Positions 37,178 to 48,692 of a stretch of 64,000 bases of DNA are shown in pieces. A program made the translations under genes and the position numbers. Position 1 is the first letter of the stretch. Each line of letters begins with the position of its first letter. A model generated the notes under the pieces. It searched no databases, was not told where the DNA came from, and saw nothing but the letters and a program-made list of their open reading frames with translations. The stretch is from NCBI RefSeq assembly GCF_050436995.1, contig NC_134769.1, positions 1,116,001 to 1,180,000 of the forward strand. The letters are read 5' to 3'. The stretch is from Anticarsia gemmatalis. Its lineage: Eukaryota; Arthropoda; Insecta; Lepidoptera; Erebidae.

Positions 37178-38652
37178 GTACCTAATTATGATTGCTCAAT
37201 ATTATTACTATGTAATATTTTATATCTTTATGATGAAGAAAAGGGTTGCCTATTGTGAATTTAATAAAAAAAGTTTTTAAAATATTTATTTTTATTTTAT
37301 TATCAGCCCTTACCTCATGGCTCCCAGTATGAAAACACCGTAAATCAATATTATACTCAACGTAAAATTTAGTAAAAGGCAGTTACAATTTAGATCGTTG
37401 TTCAATCCCCCATGTAAAGATCAGTAAGTACCACTTAGGTAAATGCTAGTCGGAATGTTTCCGATCTAAAACGACGGTTGTGACCAATGGTACATAAAAT
37501 GAATATATTTTAGCGTTTTTATTTTATTTTCTCATAAAAGACAACAAATAAAGACTTCGTGCAAAATTTCATAGCTCTGCGATTGATAGAACTTGAGATA
37601 CAAGTGTTTGAAACTTCAAACAGCTCTCCTGTAAAATTTGCCTTTTGCAATTAGGTTATTGTACGTAGGGACCGTCGGTTTGTTTGTGTTGCACGTGTGT
37701 TCATATACATAATATCTACTAAGATTTAGAAGTAAACTGTCTGCCTTTGGGCTGTGGGTGGTAGTTTATGTACGACTCCTGAAAAGGGGTCAAGGCCCTC
37801 AAATAAAGAGTCTGGTCAAATGTATAGTCTTGGGGTTATCTGAGAAGAAATTCTTGTTGACTACTTAGAGTTAAGAGAGAGGAGACCGAGAAGTCATGAG
37901 ACCACGATCTTTGGCTACGACCGTAACTTTACTTTAGATTCCGTCACGGTCTGTCTCCTGTCTCAGTCTCGAATTTTTATTCTTTATTCTTGCGATGTTT
38001 TATACCATTATTCGTATGCCTTTAGGAATACCTAAAATCAAGTAACCTGTCCTGTCCGTCCAAGTGTCCTGTCCGTCGTGGCGCAAACTCGCCACCGTTA
38101 CAAAGCAGTGGCTATAGACTCGGAAAATCCTTAAATTTTCACAGGTCATGACGTATACCGCTCCGCTGGTATTATACACATGTGACACAAAGTCCTACAG
38201 AATTCTCTGGTTTCAATGAAAATGCCGTCGCCACTATACCAGCTTCAAAGGGCATGTTAAAACATTGTTCCATTTATAAGTCGTTTAGCTTTGCCAGACA
38301 AATTCGAGTTCAGCAACTTTGATACTAGGTTGACCTCTAACCAAAACATACTTAATACAGAAAATTAGCCACCATAGAGGAGTCTTAACTTATCTTTTAA
38401 CACAATCACTTTTTATGTATAAACTTTTATATATAAGATACTTCTATAGTTCTATACTATAAACAGTTATAGAGGAAATGTTTACAATATATTTTGAATG
38501 CACTGACGCATGCCGTTGTTATAAACAGTATGAAGCTTTGTTCTTTGATCTCCTCTTAGATTATGATGTCCTGGTACTTCATCATGATTTGGCGTTTAGT
38601 GGTGAACACTTTTTATGACTGCTAATATGGCGCGGTCCACTGTATACCTACT

Positions 38653-38790
38653 GTAGCGAGATTCTCTACTACTGTGGAAAATCGGCTAGTTATCAAGAAA
38701 TATTTGACAATCTGATCAGCGCCTCTAGCGGGCGCCGTGGGAACTATTTTTGTAGAATATCTTAAGTGTCAAATTCTTGGTACTCGATGG
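38653..38790 (-). repeat. Dispersed MITE family E, copy 3
   Basis: Reverse: CTGTAGCGAGATTCTCTACT, CTGATCAGCGCCTCTAGCGG, GTGTCAAATTCTTGGTACTC. Ends correspond to the copy at 21828-22000. A short related piece is at 42787-42845. Confidence 0.6.
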
Positions 38791-40107
38791 AGGATTTTGT
38801 GATTAATGATTAATGTCCAAGTGTGTGCACAATACACAGGTACTCTCTCTATTTCCTCATTCCCATAGCCCGATGGGATGGATAACTAACACGACCAGTG
38901 AGAGATCAGGTACAAGATTAACGGCTTCACGTGCTTTCCGAAGCAAAGAGGTCTACAATTTCAACTTCCCAACTCTGGACAATCACTAAGAATTTCTGTA
39001 GAGACAAGCTCAGGAATAGTTTTTTGGCCCTACCCGGGATTGAAGTCCCTGTCCTTTAAGCTAGCCGACCGTCGATATATAGGTAGTTTACACTCTAAAA
39101 CAGCTAGATCAATCGCTCACCCATCAAATTCCAGTCCTCAACACTCTAAACAGTTGCAGCACAAACTATGCACAGTATAAACTAAACGCGTCAGTGCATT
39201 GAATCATATTCGTAAACATATCAGACCATAGGTTATTGACATGTTTAGACGTTACACTATGAAATAATATACAAACTTTGTAAAGGTCATGTGAGGTTGA
39301 TGTTTTGATTAAAATTGAGACAGATCTAGGACGTTATAGTCTATAGTGACAAGCTTTATGAGTGTATGTTTCATTGTAGTTTCGAAACGGATGGACCGAA
39401 TTTGATTTGACTTTTTGTTTAAGTAATGACAAGTCTGTTGTTTTAATATATTGTCTGCTGTGTGACTGCTTTTATGATTCTAGTAGTTATAAACCTACTG
39501 ATCATGAAGTCTCGGTATCGATTCCTGGGTCGGACAAAATGGTATTAGGATTTCCAAATATTATAAATGGAGAAATTTTAGTATATTTTGTACACCACGA
39601 CCCACCTTCGGGTATAACAGGTATAATGCTTTAAAATATGGTCAATGGCCAGTGACAAAGTTGTTCACAACTTTACTTGCTTACAAGGTTATTTTAAGCG
39701 CTTCAAACAATCCGTACCAAGAGAAGCCAGTCAAGAAAATAGCTTTAGATTATAAAGTAATAATAGTAAGTAATAGTAACAAGTAATTTACCCTAAGAAT
39801 TGGTTTTTACATGAAACGTTTGAAATTATTTGGAAGACGTACAAACTTCCTGTTTACTCTCAATCTTTGGCCGACGTTTAATCAAAGTTTGATCGAAATC
39901 AGTTCGACGGTTTTATAGTTATAGTTGTTATTGTATTCATTATTTATGAGTTAATAAGTAACCTTTGTACAGGTGTAGATGATGCGCAGTTCTTGGGAGT
40001 TTTACATGGAATTATGGCACTTCCTTATTAAGAGGCTCAAGGCCAATTGCGTTTACAGGTCGGTAGACGATCAGTAGGATATACCTATATTGGACATTAT
40101 TTTTTTT

Positions 40108-40290
40108 GGTTTTAAAGATAGCTTTTGTGTCGCGGGGGCTTTTACAAACATACAAAACAACGGACACAAAGTACAACCAGACCCGAAAGAATTATTTGTG
40201 GATCTCACAAATAATTTTTCCCTGTGGGTATCGAACCCAACCTGCCGACGCAATAGTAGCAACGTTGCGACCTAAACCATTCTTAGTGCA
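40108..40290 (-). mobile_element. tRNA-derived SINE (family C), diverged
   Basis: CTTTTGTGTCGCGGGGGCTT, AACAACGGACACAAAGTACA, TTATTTGTGGATCTCACAAA and GGGTATCGAACCCAACCTGC, the complement of a B box. The A-box region near 40280 is degraded. Confidence 0.7.
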
Positions 40291-40837
40291 AACATTGAAC
40301 TAAGCGCATAGAATAATATAACTATAGACAAAAAACTCTACACTCCAATTTTCTTAAAACTTTTGAACGAAAAAGGAAACCAAGTGCATTGCCTCAATAA
40401 AATCCTAAAAATACATCTCTCACCCATCACAAAACTGACGCACTACACCCTCCATTCCCCCCGTTCCCATCATGTCAAGTGGCAATCAATTTGACAGTAA
40501 TATCCACATAAACCGGCACGAACCGAGAATGTAATTAAAATTCTTGCAAACGCGTTTGATAAATAAACTAAACCGACGTATATTCTTCAAAATATTCAAC
40601 AGAGAAAATTCTACCTTATTTCTTTAAGAATAAGGTTGGTTTTTCTTTGTTGTGGGCAAGGGTCGCCTTGGCCTTCGAGACGTGAAATGGAAACATATGG
40701 CAGTGTATTGCGTGCGTGGACGCCGCACTAAAGTATGTGAGTGATGTTGATTGTTTTGAGCTGATAGTGTTGTTTGTTTTGGTAAAGATCAATAGTTAAC
40801 AGCTATTTTGTTTCGGTGACTATTTTATTTCAGATAC

Positions 40838-41066
40838 TAGCTGACCCGCGCAACTTCGAGAATGCGTTATAATTTTCTCCGTTCTTGTAACTTTAATCGT
40901 TGCTACTCCGGTCTTATTAGTCGTAGCGTGATGATATATAGCCCGAAAGAATTTTTCAAATTGGATCAGTAGTTCCTGAGATTAGCGCGTTCAAACAAAC
41001 AAACAAACAATCAAACAAACAAACGAACAAACAAACTCTTCAGCTTTATAATATTAGTATAGATTT
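40838..41066 (-). mobile_element. Helitron-like element, reverse orientation
   Basis: Starts TAGCTGACCCGCGCAACTTC and ends CTTTATAATATTAGTATAG, with an internal (CAAA)n run at 40991-41034. Same family as 22517-22766, shortened in the middle. Confidence 0.75.
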
Positions 41067-41168
41067 GGTTTAGTAGAAGGCATAGATTGCAATTAACAGT
41101 TAAATAATCCTTACAAATTGAGTTATGAATCGCCTTGACTTAATATTGTATTACTAAATTAGCTTAGG

Positions 41169-41283
41169 ACCCACATTTTACGTGCTCTCCGAAACGGAGG
41201 CGCTCAGCTCAGATACCACTATACAATGACCCATCTACAGAATAATACCAAGGGTTGCTTAACCCTTAGTAAGCATCACTTTT
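41169..41283 (-). mobile_element. 5S rRNA-derived SINE (family A), partial reverse copy
   Basis: CCCACATTTTACGTGCTCTC, ATGACCCATCTACAGAATAA and GGGTTGCTTAACCCTTAG. It abuts the forward copy at 41284-41527 head to head. Confidence 0.65.
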
Positions 41284-41527
41284 GAGGCGCCCATAGCAAG
41301 TTGCGCTCACCGGTCGGTAAACGATCTGTGGGTTAAGCAACCCTGGGCGCGGTCATTTCATAGATGGGTGACCGCATAGTGATATTTGGGCTTTTCTGTA
41401 CTTCGGAGGATACGCATTAAGTCGGTCTCGGTTGTTGTCTACTAAGATAACAGTCATTAAGCCGCGTCAAAGGTCTTCGGGCAGCTTGAACAACTTTGAC
41501 ACTAGATTGACCACTAACCATACGATA
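41284..41527 (+). mobile_element. 5S rRNA-derived SINE (family A), full forward copy
   Basis: GCGCTCACCGGTCGGTAAAC, CTGTGGGTTAAGCAACCCTG, ATAGATGGGTGACCGCATAG, and the tail CTAACCATACGATAAGAAGAAG. It ends in a short AAG-rich stretch. Confidence 0.8.
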
Positions 41528-42425
41528 AGAAGAAGAATAATACAAAAGGTAGCTTAGCCCATAGTAAGTACAACTGGCTGTTAGCTCCAAATGTGAGAAG
41601 TTTTTTGGTACGAACAAATAAACGTTACTAAATCAGTAGTACTATAACTGTCGGGACATTTTTAATTTTCTCTCAGAAGATAAATGGTTAAAGTTGAAGA
41701 CTTGTGACGTCACAATATGGCCGCGGTGCGAGTTTGAATAATTGTCGCTAAGTTCTTAGTGATATTAATTTGAATTAACTTTTGGTTTAATTGCCAATTT
41801 AGTGGTTTTTGTTTGACACAGATGTTTTTAGGTCTTCAACCTGTTAACTTGATTCTAAACTAAAGCATATGATTTAACTTAGAATATGATAGATTTTTTC
41901 ATATTGTTTCTCCTTCTTATATAAAAAATCACTAAAATAAATGATTTAAAAAAACGGTAAAGGACCTTGGATATATATTTTTATTAGGCGAAGCCGCTTG
42001 CGTTAACTAGTATCCAATGAAGTTTGCGTTTAGACATCGGTTTTTGAGCTTATAAAGAGAAGGACTTCCAGTCCTTCCCTTTAGTCTTTCCTTATTTCTA
42101 AAAATAATGTTTAAATTAATGTCCATTTCAATTGACATACAGAATTTACCTCCACTGTGATTGAATTGCATGTTCAAAAAGGGCACAAGTCTTATGAGTT
42201 TGTAATATAACATGTGCCCTTTTAGAAATAGCATATCGATTGCCCACCCGCCTGCATTATACCCCCGTATGTCCCAACAAAGCAGGCGCGCTGAAAGTTT
42301 AATGTGCAGCCGTACTGAACACTGTGTACTGAACACTACATACTGTGCACTGAGTTTTACTGTACATGGACGCAATTACATGAAGATATCTGTCGTAGTG
42401 GGCGCTTTAGAACCGTTTTAATACT

Positions 42426-42634
42426 AGGTCGGGGAAAAAGTCTTTTCGCATTATAGTATGTATGAACTTGTAATAAAATCTCTTTGGCTTCAAGAACACA
42501 AATGAGTGCACAGTACATTAGGTTTCTTTCGGTGAGCTCGTGAGGTACCTGAATATCGAGCTTTTTTGTGTAGAGAAAAGATTTAATTACAAGTTCATAC
42601 ATACTATAATGCGAAAAGACTTTTTCCCCGACCT
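42426..42634 (-). mobile_element. Mariner-derived MITE with transposase fragment
   Basis: 56-bp terminal inverted repeats (42426-42481 and 42579-42634) differ at one position and start AGGTCGGGGAAAAAGTCTTT. Between them the minus strand encodes KKLDIQVPHELTERNL, which resembles the WVPHELTE segment of mariner-type transposases. Everything else of the transposase is deleted, so it is a dead internal-deletion derivative mobilisable only in trans. A TA duplication at the ends is not clean (TA / TT). Confidence 0.8.
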
Positions 42635-43254
42635 TATTAATATATTTCACGTTAATTTATAATAAGGACTGCTTCCCCACTCGCGCCGTCGTGTGCTGTG
42701 CGCTAAAAATAAACATATTTTCTTTTTTCTTCTTTCTTTCTTTCTGTCAAGGACAGCTTTTCTATAAACCTGTAAAATCTCTAACTGGCAGCGCTACTAG
42801 TGGGGATCTAAGGAACCAATTTCGCAGTACATTTTAAGTGTTTACTCCTTACTACTGACTGTAGCGCTACTGAGAGCAACTTGCACTGAACGATATTCTA
42901 CCACTATCGTCTACACTAAAAAACAGTCTTAGTTAAAGCTCAAATTAGTTTACAATCATATGACCATGTGTGACCAAAATAAAGTCTTGTTTTAATAATA
43001 TAGCAACACTAAGTTATCACTCTATGCCCCGCGAAGCTACGGTCAGTGTTGCCAACCGTAATAATTATATTGCATTGTGGGAGACATTGATAGATCGTTC
43101 CCACAATTTGGGGAAACGCTTTTATTTAGTGGCTACATTATTAATTAACTTTCGGCCCCTATTTATTTATTAACGACGGTTGGTTCAACTAATTGTGTTA
43201 TTAGTGAAATAATTAAGTCATTTATCTGTGTCATCTGTAGACTAAACGTAGTGT

Positions 43255-43310
43255 TAGACTGCAGACCTTGAAGGCGCAGGTTTGATTCCCTGGTTGTGCA
43301 ATTTTTTTTT
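43255..43310 (+). other. tRNA-like B-box fragment
   Basis: GGCGCAGGTTTGATTCCCTG followed by a T-run looks like a Pol III B box and terminator. No acceptor stem is visible; a SINE remnant. Confidence 0.35.
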
Positions 43311-43849
43311 CTAGTAGCCTGCAGTGTGGTTATAATCCCACTTAATGTTGTTTTTATTATACCTAGGTATAAGATACTAATGTCAAGTCGTGGGTATGTT
43401 ACATACCCATCTGCCTATACTTACGACCTATTTGTAACAAAACTAATTTTGTTAATATATTGTATAACCTAATTATACCTTACAAACAGCTTCGGCTAAA
43501 ACTCAAAAATACCTACTTTATTATAAATAAGACAACCCCGGGATCTTAATATCAGGAATCACATCATCACTCGGACAACACAGGTAAAAAACAAATATAA
43601 AATTTCAAAGCAAGATAAGCTATATTTTTGCCAACTCCATCAAACATAGCTGGCCACGCCTCCTGACCTAAAATGTCCTTATTTAGCATCTAGACGGTAC
43701 AGATTTAGACTTGTTTGTACAAAGTATTTATATCTATGTCTGCCCGGAAGGGGCGGGGCTATCGATTCCTCCCGTGTGAGTTTATGACCTCTATTGTGGA
43801 CGCAAAATATTGATATTATAAAATCATTCATTTATCAAACTGTTTGTGG

Positions 43850-44040
43850 TCAACGTTGAGGCCTGCCTGAATTTGACAAGACTGAATGATATTTAAATTA
43901 ACAACAATCAGGATTAAATTTTTACGTGCCCTTTTTTTATGCATGGAAACGCTAAACCAACTATCACTATGCGGCCACCGTATACAGAATTTCCGTGTTT
44001 GGATAGCCCACTGATTACCGAAGAGCGCAATTACAAGCCA
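43850..44040 (-). mobile_element. Diverged 5S-derived SINE (family A) remnant
   Basis: GTGGTCAACGTTGAGGCCTG, TTTTTACGTGCCC and ACTATGCGGCCACCGTATAC follow the order of family A in reverse, with heavy decay. Confidence 0.45.
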
Positions 44041-44469
44041 TTAGAAAAAAAAAAATTATCCGATGGCCGTCCTATTTCTGGGCTGAGGCATCCTCCCAAA
44101 CGTAGTACAGGTTTGGTCTTGAGTCCCCCATGCTGGCCAAGTACGGGTTACACTTAACTCAAATTACCACATAAAAAAATAAGTGGAATTTCTGCTCAGT
44201 GAGAGAACTACAAATAAAAAATCTCGCCACGACTACTCTTGTAAGGCAAAACTCGGTAATTTTGTAGGAAAATAACGTTATTTTTCACTGCGTACTTCAC
44301 ACATCAATTATGGACGAGAGTGAAGGAACACCTGGTGTTCTACACGCTCTACATACATATGTACATACAGAGCTTTATAACATTGTGTGAAAATAATAAT
44401 GCAATAACACTTACTACAATGAAAAAAGTGGATAAAAGAGATTTAAAAAAGCCTTTTTGTTTAGTTTTA

Positions 44470-44697
44470 CTTATTCTTTTTTTTTTTTTTTTTTGAAGAC
44501 AACTCCCGCACTAAGAATTGCTCTTGTGTCGCGGGGACTTTTACAAACATACAAACAACGGACACAAAGCACAACCAGACCCGAAACAATTATTTGTGGA
44601 ACGCACAAATAATTGTCCCGTGTGGGAATCGAACCCACGACCTCCCGTTGCAGTGGTATCGGCGTGGCGACCTAAACCACTGCGCCACGGAGGCAGT
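44470..44697 (-). mobile_element. tRNA-derived SINE (family C), full copy
   Basis: On the minus strand the element starts CTCCGTGGCGCAGTGGTTTA (box A) with GTGGGTTCGATTCCCACACG (box B), then ACAATTATTTGTGCGTTCC and the GTTTGTAAAAGTCCCCGCGA body, and ends in a poly(A) run (T-run at 44479-44494 on +). Reference copy for this family here. Confidence 0.85.
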
Positions 44698-45014
44698 CAA
44701 AATTATTAAAGACAAACTACGTGTAAATCCAGATTATAAATTATTTGGGACCATGCAAAGTCTTCAATTTTCATTTGCTCGAACGGTGAAGGAAAACATC
44801 GTGAAACGTGAACGCACGAAACTTCGGGCTACTTTTGAAAAATATTCTCATTTTAATCAGAAAAAACTAATGTCCAATATGTTGTGTATGCTGCAAAATG
44901 TAAAAATAACCATAATAATATGCACTTTGCTTGACCCGGGTATTGAACCCGTGACCCTATAAGCAATCGGATACACTTACCTCCCGCGATAGAGGTAGTC
45001 AAATATAAATAAGT

Positions 45015-45115
45015 AGATTAAACCCATTACTGTCCCACTGCTGGGCAAGGGTCTCCTCCCGTAATGAGGGAGTGGGTAGGCCTGAAGTCCACTACGCTGG
45101 CCAAGTTGCATACCT
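45015..45115 (+). repeat. LINE-like repeat fragment (TGCTGGGCAAGGG)
   Basis: TACTGTCCCACTGCTGGGCA, AGGGTCTCCTCCCGTAATGA and TACGCTGGCCAAGT. Related pieces at 2140-2180, 18640-18735, 44085-44155, 46300-46370 and 59430-59525. Common in lepidopteran LINE-derived repeats; class not proven. Confidence 0.5.
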
Positions 45116-46693
45116 TCAAAAAACTGTTCTAAAGAACTCTAAACAGTCAAAACATATCAATAAGAAAATTCAACAGAATAGTCGCCATAACTCACCCACT
45201 TTAAACCTAATAAATCTTGTAACGTTTATCCTTGACATGTTGTAAAAATAACCATAACTTTACAACTCAGTTGTAAATCAACTGTTAAGAGCTTGTGGTG
45301 AAACGATCTCGCTGTGATTTAACTCTGCTAAATGGTAACGTGTTGCCCATGTTGCCTAATTGTTTGTGATGATTGGTAGGGAGTCTAAATTTAGGTTCTA
45401 ATATTATTTAGTAGGCTATGAGGATAGGCCTCAAAATGTTGCTTCAACAACAATTAAATCATGATTAGCTAAGGAGTTGTGCTTTGCGTTAAAGTACTTA
45501 CATAAGTGTTTAAATTATTTAATGTATATTACAAAGTTTAAATATTTTTAATATTCTATTTAGCTCTTTATGGACTAAACGATAGTTTATTCAACTAGTG
45601 ATCATAAAGTATTGGGTTACTTTGACTAATTTAGACAAATTTTATAATCTACGAAATGTTGAATTTGGGTCTAGCAAAATATGTTTCAATTGTGTAAAAA
45701 TGATTTAAGTGATAATTAAAAACATAAATTCTGATATTAAGTTATGAATCATATGATTTTTCATCCCGGATTTTTATTTGGAAGGAAAAGCATGTTTTCA
45801 TACTGCATAATCAGAAAAAAATGAGCATTACTACTTTCAGTCCGAATAATGTACATTTCCGACCCTATTATTTAGATAATAGTATGATGTTATGCTCCAA
45901 CACTCAATATTTAGATGAATGACATGAATTTCAGTACAATTTACTAACACCACATGTTTCATGTTAATGGCGTCGCAGATTGGTGATTACATGAGCCTTT
46001 CAGCGCTGAGTTGCTGAATTAATTTGATGCTTTGATTCATAATTAATCATTGTAATGGATGTAGAACGATGTCAGCAAATGTGATAACGACAATGTGTTG
46101 AGGAAATAGTTATAACAGTGATTAATTGGTGACAACATAGATCTTTAAAATATAAACTAAAGGCCACCATATGTTATTCAGGATCTTCAGCTACCTCCAA
46201 TAGCAAACATCCATACATACATGCATACTCACAAACTTTCGCATTTACTCGTATAACATTATGAGGATTTTACGCATAAAACTATCTACTGTTTACTATC
46301 TTACTACTGGGCATTAGTTTGTTTTAGGAATGAGAGAGGGGTTAGGCCTTCAATGCTGGTTAATTGCTAAACTTTACGAAACTGTTTTTGTTTTTGCAAC
46401 GTGATAATGACAAATGTTTTTTATTAACCATGTTTATTATTCCACTGGCCACTAAGCAAAGGCCTTTCTCTGGATTTTCAAACTCTATGCTACTATAGAT
46501 TTACAAAGAAAACGAATAGATGAACATCGTCCTAGATATGTATTATGCGCTAGCATACAGAAAAATCCGTTATACATATTGTTTTAGATTTAAACCTTAA
46601 TCACTTACCTAGGAAACAAAAGCTAATAATCTCTGGTATTACCTGTATATTATCCCTCCCACAAACCTAACCTCAATCTATCTTTGTCCTCAG

Positions 46694-46856
46694 TTACGGC
46701 GACATGGTGCCCGGCACCATAGCAGGCAAGATCGTGGGAGGAGTGTGCTCCCTCTCCGGAGTGCTGGTGATCGCGCTGCCTGTGCCCGTCATCGTGTCCA
46801 ACTTCTCACGGATCTACCATCAGAACCAACGAGCTGATAAGAGGAAGGCTCAGAGG
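46694..46856 (+). CDS. Shal: Shal (Kv4) potassium channel, exon with selectivity filter end and S6
   Basis: This exon encodes the last part of the K+ selectivity filter and helix S6 of a Kv4/Shal A-type channel, which carries fast-inactivating somatodendritic K+ current in neurons and muscle. The acceptor is TTTGTCCTCAG and the exon opens with the last base of the first filter glycine codon, so the frame reads (G)YGDMVPGT. S6 follows as IAGKIVGGVCSLSGVLVIAL, then the PVPV gating bend and VSNFSRIYHQNQRADKRKAQR. The donor is AGG|gtaagg and the exon ends in phase 0 (54 full codons). Its GC content is well above the surrounding intron. Reading past the donor would give 25 more residues and then a stop at 46931; I treat that as intron. 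The family is certain. The Shal subtype rests on this sequence together with the next exon. Confidence 0.97.
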
Positions 46857-48037
46857 GTAAGGCGGTTACTGCATTATCTTTTATCCACGACAAATGGGGA
46901 AGGCATTTATATAACGCCGAAAAAATATTGAGCTGGATAAAAAGCTAGATTAGAAAAAATATTGATTGAATTCTGATATATTGAACACAATAGAAATACA
47001 TTATTTCTCGCATTATGCAGTGCTTCAGCTTTTAAATATTAATGAGTCCGGGACTATACCAGCACTAGTAATTTTTTTTAGATATAAGAGACTGTGTATA
47101 TAACTATCCTTTTTTCTCTCTGGCCTTTAGCCTGCATACAAAATCATTAAACCACTTAAAATCATCATCCTGTTTAATGAAGATACAAGAACAAAAGTGT
47201 ACTATATTGGTTATCAAAAATCTTAGAATTACTTCGGTTTATAGACAGATTAGCTATTAACGGTCACATTTTAAAAGTTCTGTAGAATAAGGGTATAAAC
47301 AAACTTGGTAGATAATGTATAAGCATTTTCTGAGTCTCCCTGTAGGATATATTTTTCAATTTAATCTCGCGTTCTCAACATCTAATATCCCTTAACTATA
47401 AAATGTCATCCCAAATTCAATATATTTTCCCTCCAAAACCTTATAAACTCGTCATATTTTACGTCCGGCGACGCATTTATACGTTGCGAGTAGGGCTGTC
47501 AACACTGAGATGTTTTGGCTATCGGAACATGCAGCATAGTATATTTTATGGATGTTGTAAATCACATACAGCTAAATTGTATTCATACATACATATATAT
47601 GTAGTATCACGTGGTCAATTTGTAATGAAAGTCGTTCAAAATATAATTCCGGTTTAGAAGCGAACTCACTAAAAGCTAATTTTAGCGAACTTACATTTTT
47701 AAGTTAGTAAAATGAGTTAAATTGGCCTTAAAATTTTAGATTGAGTTAAATTATAACTTAGGTTAATGTAGGTAATAATAAAACGAGTTATAATAGTGCT
47801 TTGCGAGCTTTGTGTGTTCTTTAAATCAAAACTTACAAGAAATTAATAATCACTTTCAAGATATTTCGAGCAACAAACCCCTTTTTTTTCGATATTACCG
47901 TTTCCAAGATAACCAAAGTAACATCATAACTATATCATAATCTTTACAAGTCGTTGACATTTGTCTGACATTTAATCCTAAGCATTTTCACATAACCCAA
48001 CCACCAATATTCCGCATTACCAACCCTGCCCCACAGC

Positions 48038-48175
48038 GTGGTAAGACGTCGTATCAAGATAATCGTGTCGTGTTCCGTCGTCGGTAGATACAATCTCGTC
48101 GGTACAATGTGTCGCTACACTATCAACATCACTTGATACTATGAAGACGTTTTTATTTGTCCACAGTATGCGTTC
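48038..48175. repeat. Duplicated intronic block, copy 1
   Basis: GATAATCGTGTCGTGTTCCG, TCGTCGGTAGATACAATCTC and CTATGAAGACGTTTTTATTT. The second copy begins 514 bp downstream. Confidence 0.85.
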
Positions 48176-48305
48176 ATTAAGAAAATGTAATATCTGTAGC
48201 AGTCTACAATATGCGTTTCCTTCACAAGATAGTTTCCCCTGTAGCACGATTTTCTTAGAATTACATTAGATTACATTAAACATTAGATATTATTATGTGC
48301 CGAAT

Positions 48306-48425
48306 ATGACATTTAAAATTTCCTCAGAAATTACGTCTTACAGCATTCGCTAGGGGCGCTGATCATTCATACAAAATTTGTCCACTGCTGCAATTGTCGA
48401 TAGTGATAGAAAATTGCGGTTCTAG
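48306..48425 (+). repeat. Dispersed MITE family E, copy 4
   Basis: GACATTTAAAATTTCCTCAG, GGGGCGCTGATCATTC and TGTCGATAGTGATAGAAAAT. Diverged; lies between the two duplicated intronic blocks. Confidence 0.5.
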
Positions 48426-48551
48426 TATATTATGAAAGAAAATTTCATGTCTGTCTGTTTAGGTATATGAAAAGGAAATAGCTTAGAGGAAAATCTGTCG
48501 TATTTGGCAAATATTTCTCTTTTTCATATATAGGTAGTTCACAAAACGTTT

Positions 48552-48692
48552 GTGGTAAGGCATTGTATTAAGATAATCGTGTCGTGTTCCGTCGTCGGTA
48601 GATACATTCTCGTCGGTACAATGTGACGCTACACTATCAAACATTACTTGATGTACTATGAAGACGTTTTTACTTCGCCTCAGTGTGTTTCC
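48552..48692. repeat. Duplicated intronic block, copy 2
   Basis: Same order of blocks as 48038-48175 with scattered substitutions and small indels (for example TACATTCTC for TACAATCTC). Confidence 0.85.

Larger units (their letters stand above)
34191..37677. mobile_element. Inverted-repeat-bounded composite containing a copia remnant
   Basis: CGACGGTCCCTACGTACA at 34191-34208 recurs as an exact reverse complement at 37660-37677. A second inverted 13-mer (AAGTGGTACTTAC, 34216-34228 with 37424-37436) lies inside. GTTT flanks both ends and could be a target duplication. The interior is a broken Ty1/copia element with a SINE inside. Whether the inverted repeats bound a real transposon is inference. 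Confidence 0.5.
1..46693 (+). other. Shal: Very long upstream intron of Shal (partial)
   Basis: The S6 exon at 46694 starts inside the selectivity filter, so the upstream exons (T1, S1-S5, pore helix) must lie 5' of it. No open frame here resembles them, and no GC-rich block looks like channel coding sequence. The simplest reading is that the window begins inside one intron longer than 46 kb. It is filled with SINEs, Helitron-like elements, MITEs and a copia remnant, listed separately. The parts not listed (for example 3450-3700, 6450-7000, 17200-17700, 25200-26000, 28450-29500, 31700-34150, 45100-46690) show only AT-rich sequence. Confidence 0.6.

Noticed and set aside
44590..44697. Possible tRNA gene (box A and box B with CCACTGCGCCA complement)
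   Set aside because: The sequence continues into a SINE body and poly(A) tail, and similar copies occur elsewhere, so it is a SINE head.
46857..46931. In-frame extension of the S6 exon to a stop at 46931
   Set aside because: A good donor (AGG|gtaagg) and an in-frame next exon make this intron sequence. A retained-intron isoform is possible but unsupported.
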